From Cloeon dipterum (Eukaryota; Arthropoda; Insecta; Ephemeroptera; Baetidae): a stretch of DNA of 64,000 nt. The DNA is taken from the NCBI RefSeq assembly GCF_949628265.1, contig NC_088787.1:22124501-22188500 (forward strand), read 5' to 3'. The translations under genes and the position numbers were made by a program. The notes beneath the pieces were generated by a model. It ran no database searches. It saw only the letters and a list, made by a program, of their open reading frames with translations, and was not told where the DNA came from. Below are positions 22,491-33,976 of this stretch, piece after piece (positions within the stretch are counted from its first letter, which is position 1; every line of letters begins with the position of its first letter).

Positions 22491-22540
22491 CTACAAATTT
22501 TTTTGTTATAAAATGTGTCAACAGCCAATCATAATACTAC

Positions 22541-23526
22541 CTCGCAAAAAAATGCAATCTTGTCGGTACAGCTGCGTCTGCCCAAATTTCCAGTAGTGAT
22601 GTCGATTGCCAAGCATTTATTATTCGATCGTTCGTTCCGAAGTCCAAATGACTTTGGCTGGATTGTACTTCTATTGACGGCGCACCATGAGTACGCTGCG
22701 GTTTTGCAGGCCGATGATCTGCCCTCTGCCATGCCACTCGTCCAGTACAAAATTGTGCTCTCCTTTTCTGTAACTCGCATTTTCAGGAATTTTTGGTCAA
22801 TCACGGCACCTTTGCTTAGTTACTCTGAAATCCATAGAACATAAGGCCCACATTTTTATTGGATCTGTCTATGAAGCAGTTTCTGTGTTTCTCTCCACCG
22901 TTGATTGAGACCAGATGCATCCGGCGTTGCGTGCAAGCAATTACAGCCTCCTCAAAAGTAACCTGTTATATGTATTTATATTTTCATTTGAAAATCTCTA
23001 GAAAAATTTTAAATTTTTAGCGGACATTTGTAATTCCTGTGTAAAGTAGGTGACCACATTTATATTCTTTGTCAATGGCTATGTTCTTCTTTTCTTTCAA
23101 GTAGGTGTGTATTGCACCTTAAATTTAACAGAGTTTAGTAGTATTTAAGAGATAATTAAATAATATCAAAACTAACTATCTGCAATTGATATGAAATCTG
23201 GGAAATAATTTATGAAATTCAGAATAATGGTTGATATATAGTAATATATCAAATATTTGAATTGCTACCTTTTGGATCGATTGAATCGATGAAATTCTAG
23301 AAAAACTAAGTTAAAAACACATTCCAATTTTTCAAAATATGCTAGCCTTTTGAATTTTCCTGTACAGAGAGCAATTTGCGACGCACGTTGTTCCAGTGCA
23401 TTCTGCCTGAATTGTGAAAATTTGAAATATTTTGCAAATTCAGAATAACTGGGGCTTTTTTGAACAAGCAATAAATATCTTTCTCACCCCAATTACACAA
23501 AAAGTGATGACAAGTAGAACCTTCAT
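22541..23526 (-). CDS. C-type-lectin-like secreted protein, set D (with signal peptide; internal join doubtful)
   Basis: The leader exon 23488-23526 gives MKVLLVITFCVIG and a GTGAGA donor. It is followed by 23366-23406 (AECTGTTCVANCS), 23269-23305 (FSRISSIQSIQK), a tentative 25-bp exon at 23173-23197, 23026-23117 (KEYKCGHLLYTGITN) and 22852-22962 (VTFEEAVIACTQRRMHLVSI, the lectin first half). The second half is at 22541 to about 22822 (ILYWTSGMAEG, NKCLAIDITTGNLGRRSC, IAFFCE) and ends at a GTAGTA donor. Between the halves only about 30-40 bp remain, with a stop in frame, which is shorter than the other introns in the cluster (about 50 bp or more). The gene may be damaged there, or a splice site is misread. 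Secreted by its leader. No EPN or QPD motif is seen. Confidence 0.6.
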
Positions 23527-23985
23527 TTGTCAGAAATGACAGTCAGGCTCGTCTTGCATGTACAAAACGCGCCAGTTTTATGTACTTGCTATCGCATTTT
23601 AATTAGTAGATTCCAACTTTTATGGTTTAATTTCCTTTCCTTATCATTTTTTACAATCAAAATGGCAGGGCCATATGAAATTAATTTCCCCACGATGAAC
23701 AGGATATACGGTGGAGTTTGTCCAAAGTTTTATTTGAAATTAATTATTTCAATTTTTTGTGCAACCTTTATTAAATGCTTGACGTAAAACAATAGATCTA
23801 CACGTCGATGAGAGCGGTGCATAATTTCCTCTTCAAAATTGCGGCATATTCCATTGTTTTCATTTTCGTTAGATAGCTCTTGAAGTATGATAAAATGTTA
23901 GCTCTTAATAAATTTTAAGGGTGGGATGAAAAAATTAATTCACAAAATTAATTGTATCATTCTTTTCGGTGACGGTTTCAAGGTA

Positions 23986-23991
23986 TTTATT
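23986..23991 (-). terminator. Poly(A) signal overlapping the stop codon of BTB gene 1
   Basis: The minus strand reads CAATAAATACC: the TAA stop (23989-23987) lies within AATAAA (23991-23986), the same arrangement as in lectin set A. Confidence 0.55.
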
Positions 23992-25765
23992 GATCTGTAA
24001 GGTAAGAGAAAATAATCTTGTTAATATCAGTATGTATAAATCGACTTTCATAATGATAAACCCTTATGGATGAATTTTTAGCAGGTTGCCAACTCCATGA
24101 TCTGTGGGGAAGGTTTTTGTACTCAAAAATTTTTGTCTGTAAATCATTTCTCTTTAGATAGCTAATGGAGATTGTGTACCAAGTATTATTAGAAAGGTAG
24201 ACTGGCCGACGGAACTCGACTGTCTTCGTTTCTGGACCAATTGTGCCCTTGACCGTGGCTACGCCTAAAATCTTTTTAAAGTCATGAGTGCTCAAACAGC
24301 AAACTATGTCTGCTTCGAGTCCAAAGTTTTCTTTCCTGACTAAACAGTTCAGTTCAAAATTTGAAAGGAAAATCGATACCTCTGCCCTCACTGCAAATGT
24401 GAAGCTGGACATTGGAGAGTCGCAGTTTACAGTTGCATCACAAACACAGTATCTAGGGTTGAAATCCAGCAAGAAATAAATATGGGGTTGATGCCGGGTT
24501 TGATATCCTGTTGAAAAGTCAGGTGGCAATTGTTCGAAATCACGCAGTCCAATGCTCATAAAAATCTGATATCTCTCTTCAACACTGAAAATGTCTTCGC
24601 TCGTTGCGCACAACTCAGCAAATTCTTCTGATTCCATGGTCATGAATAGGATCTGTTTCAATGCACTATCAATATTGGTTCGTAAATCTACTGGAGACTC
24701 GGAATTCGCTTCGCCCCATTTGACTAGAGCGTCAAAGAGCACTCTCTCAGAGTCGACATTTAGTTTGGGCTGACTGAAAATTTCGAGAACTGTGGAAGGC
24801 GCAACATCAATCCAGTAAGGAGATTCCAAGATCTCGCTCGTGTTGCCTACGATGACCTGGACTCATAAATATTTATGTGTTTGAATATATTAAAACATAT
24901 ATAGCACACCTTTAGATAATTGTCTTCCTGGTGTTTATCGCCAAGACTCTTGTACATTTCATACACCAGCAAGATCTGGTCCAACTCTGCTTCTCCAATC
25001 TCCAACGATGCGGCATGCCTTAAATTTTCTATCTGCCATTTGTCTGCAAACTTGTACACCTCACAGGCCAGAGAAGTTGTTGGGAAGACTTTCTCATTGC
25101 CATAGATGAACCTGTTGAAATGTAAGCTCATTGTTTAGCATCACTCGCCTACAACTAGTTTATAATCCTTTTTATTTGGTGATTTAAATTTTTACCTCAT
25201 GGCCGAGTCAAATGCGTTAGGGGAGATGTTTGTTTCAATCACAATAGCATCATCTTTACTCTTTTGACCTTCTTTAAAATCGCCGTACAGCATCTTGGCA
25301 AACACCTCACTAGCTCTGGCGAGGATCAGTTTGTGACATTTGAAAATCTAAAAATAGCGAACCGTATATTAACGTCAGATTTTTCTAAATGTTGTATGAG
25401 TTGATGCGTTTATATTAGTATTTAGTTTTACTTAAAATCATATTTTATTAAAAGTTTTCTAAGAAGTGACATTAAAATAAAATAATTGGAAAATAAAAGA
25501 TTCTACAAACATCGCATACATCTCTATTCAAATGGTACCACTCCATTATGAAAATTGAAACATATTATGCAAGTTAAAATACCTTGGGATTTTCATTCCC
25601 TACACGAAAAGTGCAATCATAATATTCGCTTTCTGTGTAGAGCGTCAGTCGATCCAGGAGAATTTCTTCACTTCGCTTACAATTATCACAAATGCATGCT
25701 TTAGATCCTGGAGATTGCTGCTGGTTGTTGTCTTCCTCTCTTTCCTCCTCATCGATACGCTCCAT
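23987..25765 (-). CDS. BTB-BACK protein with C-terminal PHR-like region, paralogue 1
   Basis: Four exons, 25583-25765, 25196-25347, 24910-25111 and 23987-24856, phases 0-2-0, 468 residues. The start is at MERIDEEE, directly followed by an acidic stretch and a CDNCKRSEE motif. BTB/POZ spans about residues 40-155 (YYDCTFRVG, FKCHKLILARASEVFAKMLY, FDSAMRFIYG). BACK-like helices span about 160-300 (ACEVYKFADKWQIENL, FMTMESEEF). The last third (about 330-450) resembles a degenerate PHR beta domain of the BTBD1/2/3/6 type. Known family role: substrate adaptors of cullin-3 ubiquitin ligases. The substrate here is unknown. It belongs to a head-to-tail trio with 27049-28702 and 31089-33024. An exact orthologue cannot be assigned, and the divergence suggests a lineage-specific expansion. 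Confidence 0.85.
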
Positions 25766-25799
25766 ATTACTTAAGAATTTTGATAAATCACAAGTTTTC

Positions 25800-27027
25800 T
25801 AGAAAATTGAAAATTATTAGAACTTTAAGATAAAATAATATACAAAGGAAAATTTGTTGATGAAGGAAGCACTTATGAAATTCTTCAGAGAAGAAATACT
25901 CGGACATTAACCGTAAAAACACGATCGTTTATTTTGTTTTCTTGTTTAATTTGTTGGAATTGAATATTAATAAAATATGTGAATTGATTTGAAGTAGTAA
26001 ATCGCCAGAAATTCAAAATTGTGTACATTTGTAAAAATAATAATGAACTACGATTCATCATAAATCGTTGAATTGTTGAATTCTTACACAAACGAATAGA
26101 AGTGAGCTTTCAGTGCTAAAATATTATGGATGAGGTTGAAAGCGTGGAGTAGAACGGTAAGGCTCTTGGATTGAAGTCTCACTGCCACAAGGTGACTGCA
26201 AACTATTGACTTTTTAGTAGATCCACGCTCTTGACATTCGAATGACTTTCCTAATTTTCTGAATTCCTGCATGTCAATGTCAATACACATTCTAGTTAGG
26301 ATGAAAAAATAACGTAAATAAGCGAAATTCCGTGGATGAATAGAATACGCATTGTTCCGTTCCATGTCAGTGTTCTCACGTTTGATATGACCAGATCATA
26401 TTGCAGTTTTGTAAAACAATTCCAAACCAAATATGCAAATCTAAGGGAAAAGCGCCTGCGAGTGACGGTGGCAGGCAGCTTGGCGAACCGAGAAGTTGTG
26501 CTGGTTGCGTTAGCTTTGAAAAAGTGATATTTAAGTGATGTTTTTTTTAAATTTGTAACTCAATCTAGAAACTGAGACCTTACTTCTTAAATTAGAAACC
26601 ATAATAATGCGAGAGATTTACAAAGGAATTATTACTTGGCTAACGCCATGACCAGTATAAAATATTGCAATATTTATTTTGATACCCAAATTCATTTTTG
26701 AAAAAATTGCGTTTTAAATTAGGTGTTTGAAAGCAGATTGTGCCTTGAAGTCGGCAAATGGTACAAAGAGAAAAATGTTAGAAATTGAATTTTTAAACCA
26801 AATTCTTTTTCATTAAGAGCAAAATAAATAATCGTTTGAAATTATTTTGAGAAATGATTATAAAAATGTACAAATTTGCCAAAAAGCTTGTCGATTGCAG
26901 TTCAATATCTTCTCACAACAGAAAAAAATAAAAAACCTCATTTCATTCGTGTACAGGATTTTTATTGACAAAAAAAACGTAAAATTGACATCAATGTACT
27001 AAAAAGAGTTACTTACGTTTTTTCTCC
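25800..27027. other. Spacer between BTB genes 1 and 2
   Basis: AT-rich. It contains a GC-richer block at about 26445-26515 that resembles 29660-29730 upstream of BTB gene 2 and may be a shared promoter or upstream exon. Nothing else is recognised. Confidence 0.45.
26445..26515. promoter_or_regulatory. Upstream block shared by BTB genes 1 and 2, copy 1
   Basis: CGCCTGC, then GGTGGCAGGCAGCTTGGCGAACCG, about 680 bp upstream of the gene 1 start. The counterpart at 29666-29725 reads CGCCTGC, then GTGTAGCAGGCAACCTGGCCAACCG. Conservation in otherwise diverged spacers suggests a promoter element or a shared 5' untranslated exon. Inference only. Confidence 0.35.
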
Positions 27028-27033
27028 TTTATT
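27028..27033 (-). terminator. Poly(A) signal of BTB gene 2
   Basis: AATAAA on the minus strand, about 15 nt after the stop codon at 27051-27049. Confidence 0.55.
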
Positions 27034-27048
27034 TTTGTACACGGCATC

Positions 27049-28702
27049 TTATCGTTTCCCTGTAAAATAGAAACGTAGGGTCGAAACGTCTTTGTGTTCT
27101 GGCGATTGGTTTTTGTGCCGGAAAATATGCAGGGTTGAATTTGGTCTGGTGTGTATCCTCCAGGAGACACCATCGTTGTTTCCATTCCTGAAAGATTTAG
27201 TCAGTATCTGATTTCTGTTAAGATAGTGAACTGTGATGGTGTGCCAAGTATTGTCCTGAAGGAAGATTGGTCGGTGAAATTTGAGCGCTTTCATAATTTG
27301 ATCAATGGTTCCCTTAAACTGAGCAACACCCAAAATCTTCTTTGAGTCGGAAGCGTTCAAAGAGCAAAGCACGTCTGCCTCACGATCGACGTTTTGTCCG
27401 TTGAGTAGGGAGTAAAGTTCAACCTCTGTTAGGAAAACTGGCTCGTCTCCTTTCACTTTAAAAGTGAAGCTGGACACAGGGGATTCGCAGTTTACTGTCA
27501 CATCAAAAGCATCATTTACGGCGACGAAATTTATGTGGAATTTTGTATGAGAGAAACGGAGCAAGTCGCAAGTTGAGAAGTTAGCGGGCATATGCTCTGG
27601 ATCGCGTAGCGTAGCGCTTCTAAATATCTGGAGCATTTCTTCCGTGCTGAGGATTCCAACGCTCGCTGAGCACAATTTAGCAACATCGTCAGATTCCATG
27701 GTCATGAAACGGATTTGTTGTAAGGCTCTCTCAATTTTCGTCCTCAATTCGGTTGGCGATTCCGAATTCGCAGCTCCCCATCTGAGCAGCGCGTCAAATA
27801 GTTCTATTTCAGAACTCACGTTGAGTGTTATCTGCTTGTAAATTTCATCAATTGTTGACGGTGCCACTTCTACCCAGTGAGGAGATTTGAGAACCTCGCT
27901 TGTGTTGTCGACAATTACCTAAATTGTAATATTTAGAGTGAAAAATAGAGGTAATGTTAAAATTGACCTCTAAAAAATGTTTGGTCCTCTCTTTGTCCCC
28001 CAGTCTTTGAAACATTTCGTAAACGATAACGACCTGGTCAATCTGAGTTTCATTTTTAATCGCCATCCACGCAGCTTCCTTCAAATCCTTTATCTGCCAT
28101 CGGTCCGCAAACTCGTACACTTTGCAAGCCATAGAGGTTGTCTGGAAGTCTTTGACGTTGCCATATATAAACCTGTAAGCAATGAAACTCGTCGTTATAA
28201 AGAGCACGCTCTGTGTTGACAGACTTCACCTCATGGCCAAATCAAATACATCAGGAGAAGAGTTTTTCTCAATCAGTATGGCATCGTCTTTGTCTTTGTG
28301 CCCCTCTGCAAATCCGCCGAATAGCATGTTGGCGAACACCTGGCTTGCTTTGGCGAGAATCAGCTTGTGGCATTTGAACAGCTATCGAATTACTGCGATT
28401 ATTAACTTTCGAGGCCAATATGAATAATCAATCCGACGCCAATTTAGCTCTAAATGCTTTTGGGTAATAATAAACTGACGGGGTTGAATTGTTGATATAC
28501 GATTATTGCGTTTTAAATGAATTAATTTTGACCCGCGTACCGTAGGATTTGCTTTTCCGACAACAAAAGAGCAGTCATAAAATTCGCTGTTGGTGTAGAG
28601 CTCCAGTTGTTTCTGATGAAAGTCTTTAATTCGTTTACAATTTTCTGTGCCACATTGTTGGGATGGTTCCTGGGCCACTGTTTCCATCTGCATATCCTCC
28701 AT
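27049..28702 (-). CDS. BTB-BACK protein with C-terminal PHR-like region, paralogue 2
   Basis: Exons 28541-28702, 28230-28381, 27968-28172 and 27049-27918, phases 0-2-0, 462 residues. Exon 2 (152 bp) and exon 4 (870 bp) have exactly the lengths of paralogue 1. Start MEDMQMETVAQE; the N-terminal Cys motif is kept as CGTENCKR. BTB motifs are YDCSFVVG, LFKCHKLILAKASQVFANML and FDLAMRFIYGN; BACK motifs are ACKVYEFADRWQIKDL and IRFMTMESDD. The C-terminal PHR-like region has VTVNCESPVSSFTFKVK and ILGVAQFKGTI. The third donor is unusual (GTCAAT). Probable Cul3 adaptor by family; substrate unknown. Identity to paralogue 1 is clear along the whole length, but divergence is high, so the duplication is not recent. 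Confidence 0.85.
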
Positions 28703-28769
28703 TGCGGTGGTTTGTCAAAAAGCACTGAAAAGATGTCTTCTAAATTATGTTCAAACAAATAAGTGGACA

Positions 28770-31016
28770 TTTTTTGTTTAACGACTCTTAAATTTTTTTA
28801 ATTGATCTCATATTTTTCAGAGCGTACATAATTCATCAAATAAAAAGCGAAATAAACGAAACATCAAACCAATTTTTTACCTGCAAACTAGTTATAATAA
28901 TTAGTACTGACTGCTGCTTTAAAACGTTTAAAATGTGTTTCTTGGCCCGACGCTCTTCTGCTTTAATGTCTGACTCCGACTGCTGCGCGGTTAACCAACT
29001 CCCCACCTATGCAGCCTCACTATCAGTGGAGGATCGTTTCAAAATATTTTGTACAAGAAATGTCATTTCATGAATGTAAACTCCGATGCTTCAAGTTAAG
29101 ATGTCGCGAATACCTTGTACACAGCGTAGCCCTCACATATTTAGTAAAAATGCTAGGAATCAAGAAAAATTTCAGTTTGATTAAATGTACCCAGTAAGCA
29201 AAATATCCCTTCATAATGTTTTTAAAATAATAGCTGCTCCTTGGCAATATTTCTTCTTGCATTAAAAAAAATCTCTTCAAATCATTATAACTGATAAAAT
29301 GTAACGCTTTTTCAATGTTTTAAACATATTTAAAGAGACCCTTTCTATCAAAGATCTTTTGCTACCTGGGTATATTTTATTAAATATCCATTGATATGAC
29401 AAATAACAGATAGATTTATTGCTTTCGTAAGTGTACATAATTAAAATAGAAATACAAATAATAAAATGCCACATCCAGTTCAGTCTATATAAGTCTTGTC
29501 AGCTTTTTTTAAAATTAAAATTAAATTATTTATTACAATATGAACTGAGCAAAATTACAAACAACATAAAAGAATGAAACAAAGACATAAACCAATATTT
29601 GTACTTATATGAAAAAGAAGAAATGAATTGCTCTTGTTCAATAACTGGAGCACTGCGAATAGATCAAAACGCCTGCCATTGGTGTAGCAGGCAACCTGGC
29701 CAACCGCCATGTGGCGCTGGCTGCATAAAATCCACCAACATGACCGATAGACCCTCTGTCTATTAATAATTATTATATCGCACTGGTCTAGGAACTTGCT
29801 TGGTAAAAAAAAACATTTTGAGCAGAACCAAAATCAAGAATTGAAATCAACCATGAATGAGCTACTCCTGATATTCTCGGCCAAAGTGTTAACTTTGGGA
29901 ACTTTTTTAAGGTAATTAAATCGATTTCAAATTCTTGAAGTACGCCTATGAAAAAGCATATTACGAAAAATATGGCTGCAAAGTCCATATTACATGAAAT
30001 ATCCCAAAATATAATTAAATTTCATTAGTTTGAAGTTGAAAAATCAAATTTAAAAATTTCACCTGGTGTGTGCTCTCACAAAATTAGCCTACATCGTTGA
30101 CAAGCTCAAGAATTCAATAAACTCTTAATCAATAACTCAGGCGTCCTCAGAGTTTCCTTCCAGGCTGTTTCATGTGTATCGTTGTCAAATGACGGCATTG
30201 TTAGTACGATTTAACATAGCCAAATTTTGTCCTTTTTAAACATTCCTAGAAATGTCTGCGGATGTCACAAGCAGGCAGCTACGAGCAGCTGGCGCCGGTT
30301 TCATGGCTTTTATAATTCTTTCAAGATCTGAAGGGCAGAAAAAGTATTCAAGGGCTTTTCATCAATAGGGTAAACATAAGGTCTGGTTCAAAAAACGATT
30401 TTCCAGTTGTGCACTAAACCAAATTGATAGTGGGAAGTAGTCAACTGTGTTGGTTTAAGTGATACGCTTCATTTACAAACCAAGTATTATTTTAGAGAGG
30501 TTTCAAATCAATCGAGAAGTCGAGATAAGTCGATTCATAAGTACTATCCCTTTTTTGCCAGATTTGTGCAGGTCATTTAGGAATAAATTTTGAAATATGT
30601 TAAAAAACCAGACTTCTGAATGTGTAAGAAACTATTTTTATTGATAATAATGTTATGAGAATCACGGAATGTAACAAAATTAGAAGTAATGTGTGATATT
30701 GAAAGTTAGTGTGATATCCTTAGTATAATGGATCAGTTTTATTTGTCGAAGTGTTGCATTTACTCAAAAAGAACAGAATGTTGTTGCATGCAATGGCCTA
30801 AACATGATTCAATGAGTACATATGTGATGTTGAAAGAAAAAATATTTAGTTACCAACAAGGGTCATTCTTCACCGAGGGAAGTTGTCGTGTAAATTTGTT
30901 CGAAAATTGATAAGGGAATTGCTTGTTAATGATGTTATATCAAGGTTTCCATTAGGAAAGACTTGGAGACCTGACCAATTAAAATAGTAATGAGTTTTTC
31001 GGTGCTTCATTGATAT
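28770..31016. other. Spacer between BTB genes 2 and 3
   Basis: AT-rich with no recognised gene apart from the shared block at 29660-29730. A short GC-rich stretch at about 30265-30300 (GCAGGCAGCTACGAGCAGCT) is loosely similar to that block. Confidence 0.4.
29660..29730. promoter_or_regulatory. Upstream block shared by BTB genes 1 and 2, copy 2
   Basis: Counterpart of 26445-26515, about 970 bp upstream of the gene 2 start. Read on the plus strand both give an AG(N/S)LANR-like peptide, but no open frame extends, so coding is unlikely. Confidence 0.35.
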
Positions 31017-31022
31017 TTTATT
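31017..31022 (-). terminator. Poly(A) signal of BTB gene 3
   Basis: AATAAA on the minus strand about 67 nt after the TAA stop at 31091-31089. Confidence 0.5.
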
Positions 31023-31088
31023 CTTGTCTTACACTCTGTCAGACGACAAGTGTTAAACATCAATTATAAGGAGAGCAATCATCGATTT

Positions 31089-33024
31089 TTAGATAGTAAA
31101 GTATTGCATTTTGCAAATATCCACGTGGGTCACTTGATCTCTATGCTTATGTTCCAGTTCTTCACCTTCATAATTCTGAAACCACCAGGTTGATGGATTT
31201 TTATATTGGTATTTTTCAGTGCGTAATGAGTGCGTGTTTAAATATTGAACAGATATCTCGTACCACGAAGATTGATCTAGAAGCACTGGCTCAGCGAATA
31301 TCACCCCTTCTGATTCAAGCCCAATTGTTCCTTTGAATAAAGCTTTAGCCACTTGCCCGCCCGACTTGTACTTTTTCAAAATGCAAATCAAGTCAGCTGC
31401 TAGTCCTTTGTTTTCTTCGTGGATTAAACAGGCAAGATCAACTCCCGTAATGAAAACTAAAAGCTTTGGTTCATGCAGTGCTTTGATGGAAAAAACGATT
31501 CTTGATCTCAGGGATTTAAAATTAACCTCTGCATCGGTTACAAAATGGTATGGTGATCCAAAGCCAAAGTAAAAAAATTTTTTCTTTTTACGATCTGATT
31601 CGCAGACAGAAAAATCCGAAGGTAGTTGCGTTGGATCATTTAGAGAAATGCTCATGAATATCTGATTTTGTTCTTCCGTGGTGAGAATATTGGCATTCAT
31701 CAAGCACAATTTGGAGAATTCTAAAGGTGAGAAGGTCATGAAGCGGATTTGTTTCAAAGCACTGTCAATCATTGGTCGCAGATTGGAAGTAGTTTCTGAA
31801 TTTTTCTCGCCCCAAGTGATCAAGGCTTCATACAGATGTTTCTCAGATCCAACTTTCAGCACAGGTTCTTTGAAAATATCAAGAACTGTAGATGGTGCTG
31901 CTTCAATCCATTGAGGGGAACTCAAAACTTCATTCGTGTTCCTTACGATGATGGTCTGAAGTTAAAAAAACGTGTCTCAATACGTAATCTACATATGTTA
32001 TTAAATTGAATTATCAATCAGTATTATCAATTTACCTTGAGAGCATCCTTTAACTTATCACTCTTGTCTAGAAACTTGAGCGTTTCATAAACTTGTAGGA
32101 TCTCATGTGGTGCAGCGGCTTTAATTTTGTTCGCTGCTGCATGCATTAAATCTTCAATCATGTATTTGCGAGCGAATTTATAGATTTCGCAAGCGATGGA
32201 TACGGTCTGAAAATTTTCTGCGTCACCATAAATATACCTGTAAGGATTTAGACTTTTTGATTAGCGTGTACAGTTACACTCCCAAACCTTGGAGATCATA
32301 CCTCATCGCCAAGTCAAATGATTCAGGTGTAATGCTCTCATCATCAACCGTAATCGGATCGTCTTTTCCTTTGCCCCCTTCGACCAAATCGGTGTAAAGC
32401 ATACTGGCGAATGCTTCGCTGGAACTGGCAAGAACTATTTTGTGGCATTTGAACATCTGGAAACATTATGAATTTTAGTAGCTAGTATGCGAGTGAATGA
32501 AGTCCTAATTTTTAGATTTCTTTTAGTTATAATTAAATGCAGCTGCCTTAGTGACCTTAACTGTATAGCAAAAAATGTTCAGTTTTTCTTACTTTTCTAG
32601 TACGTATCAAAATTATTTTCACTTTTAGTCAATAAATTTGTAAATAAGCTCAAAAATATTTAGCTCGTGAATTAGGGCTGCAACTTTGGTTCAGCAAGAA
32701 ATTTCCGTAGAAGTATATATTATATAGAATAATAAATGGCTCGCTATACACCACGGGATTTCACTTGAAAGTGAGATATTAGCTCTAAATCTCATTCTCA
32801 GGGCATAGTTTCTGAATAGGTCAATCTTTAATTTGAACGGTTAGTTAAATAACTATGCCAACCTTCGGATTTTCTCTTCCCACACGGAGGGTGCAATCGT
32901 AGTGCAAACTCTCTGTGTACCATGCAAGTCGTTCTTGCAGAAGCTTTTCGCTCCGTTTACATCGATTGCAGTAGAATTTTGGCTGATGCTGAGTCTCATC
33001 TATTTCCTCGCCGGTCTCCAACAT
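31089..33024 (-). CDS. BTB-BACK protein with C-terminal PHR-like region, paralogue 3
   Basis: Exons 32863-33024, 32302-32456, 32036-32237 and 31089-31955, phases 0-2-0, 461 residues. Exon lengths are 162, 155, 202 and 867 bp, within three bases of the paralogues. Start MLETGEEIDE, then a CNRCKRSEKLL motif like that of paralogue 1. BTB motifs are YDCTLRVG, MFKCHKIVLASSSEAFASML and FDLAMRYIYGD; BACK motifs are ACEIYKFARKYMIEDL and QIRFMTFSPLEF. The PHR-like end is the most diverged of the three (VTDAEVNFKSLRSRIVFS, YEISVQYLN). The first donor is GTTGGC, weak but in phase and at the same place as in the others. Likely a Cul3 adaptor by family; function unproven. Confidence 0.85.
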
Positions 33025-33029
33025 TTGGT

Positions 33030-33970
33030 ACGATTGATGCTAATTGTTGAGCAGTACAAAGTGGAAACGTCTCCCTTAGGGAAAGAATATGATTTGAAAA
33101 TTGAACGGAGTGTGTTAATATCAGAACTAAAAAATATTTCTTTTGAAAATTCCTAAGATCAAAAGGTATTTTTGCTTCAAGGAAAATGTTCGGCATTTCA
33201 ATTCAACATAAGAACAGAATTGTTGAAATTATATTGGCATTTCTTTCAGGCTCGATTAGGAAATATTTGACATAGATATCTATCAATTTCTGGTCATTAT
33301 TATAAACTTTTAATAAACTCGAATTATTCGCACCTGCTAGGAAAAGCATTCATATGCAAAACAAACTAGGATGATAAAAATTATAAGTTATAGAAAATTA
33401 TCGAGCAAGCGCAGGAAATAACTAAAAATTATGAACTTTTCAATGCAAGCACTCTTGACTAGAATAGACTGTTTCGGGAATTGGACACATCGACTAGACA
33501 CTCACCTACCAGGGGCATGAACCTCTGACGCGTCAATCTCCAATACTAACTTTAAGGGGGTTTCAAGCAGGTAGCCTTGCGTTGGACAAAAACACGTCTG
33601 GCATTCGTTTCTTACAGTTTCTCTGCTGGTAAAAATTGACCAGCTCGTTGGCTCGCATTCTTCGCAGCGTCAAGGAAATGAGAAATATTTTGGAGCATTT
33701 CTGGCTGCCTAATGCCAGAGATGGCAAAAGGTGGTTAAATAGCTCAACGGCCTGCATGGGAGGCGCACCAGCGCCGTCTCGTCACTTGCCGGATTTCGCA
33801 ACTTTCCAGTAGCTTATAGGGGCACATTTTTTAACTCTAATATTGAACCGCGAAAGTAATAATTAAAAATCTTTTGAAATTCATCTTTTTCAAATTAATG
33901 CGAGGAGAAATCAAATAGGGGGCAAGCAGTGACAGGGAAAGAAACACATGATTGCAGTTTCAATGAGGAA
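33030..33970. other. Spacer between BTB gene 3 and the tango 3' end
   Basis: No gene recognised. A GC-richer patch at about 33735-33800 lies about 700 bp upstream of BTB gene 3, the same position as the shared block of the other two genes, but I cannot align it convincingly. Confidence 0.4.
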
Positions 33971-33976
33971 TTTATT
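33971..33976 (-). terminator. Poly(A) signal candidate of tango
   Basis: AATAAA on the minus strand, 1.23 kb after the tango stop codon. The segment 33971-35203 would be the 3' untranslated region. Its composition (CT/GA-rich runs, no long frame) fits that. Confidence 0.4.
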
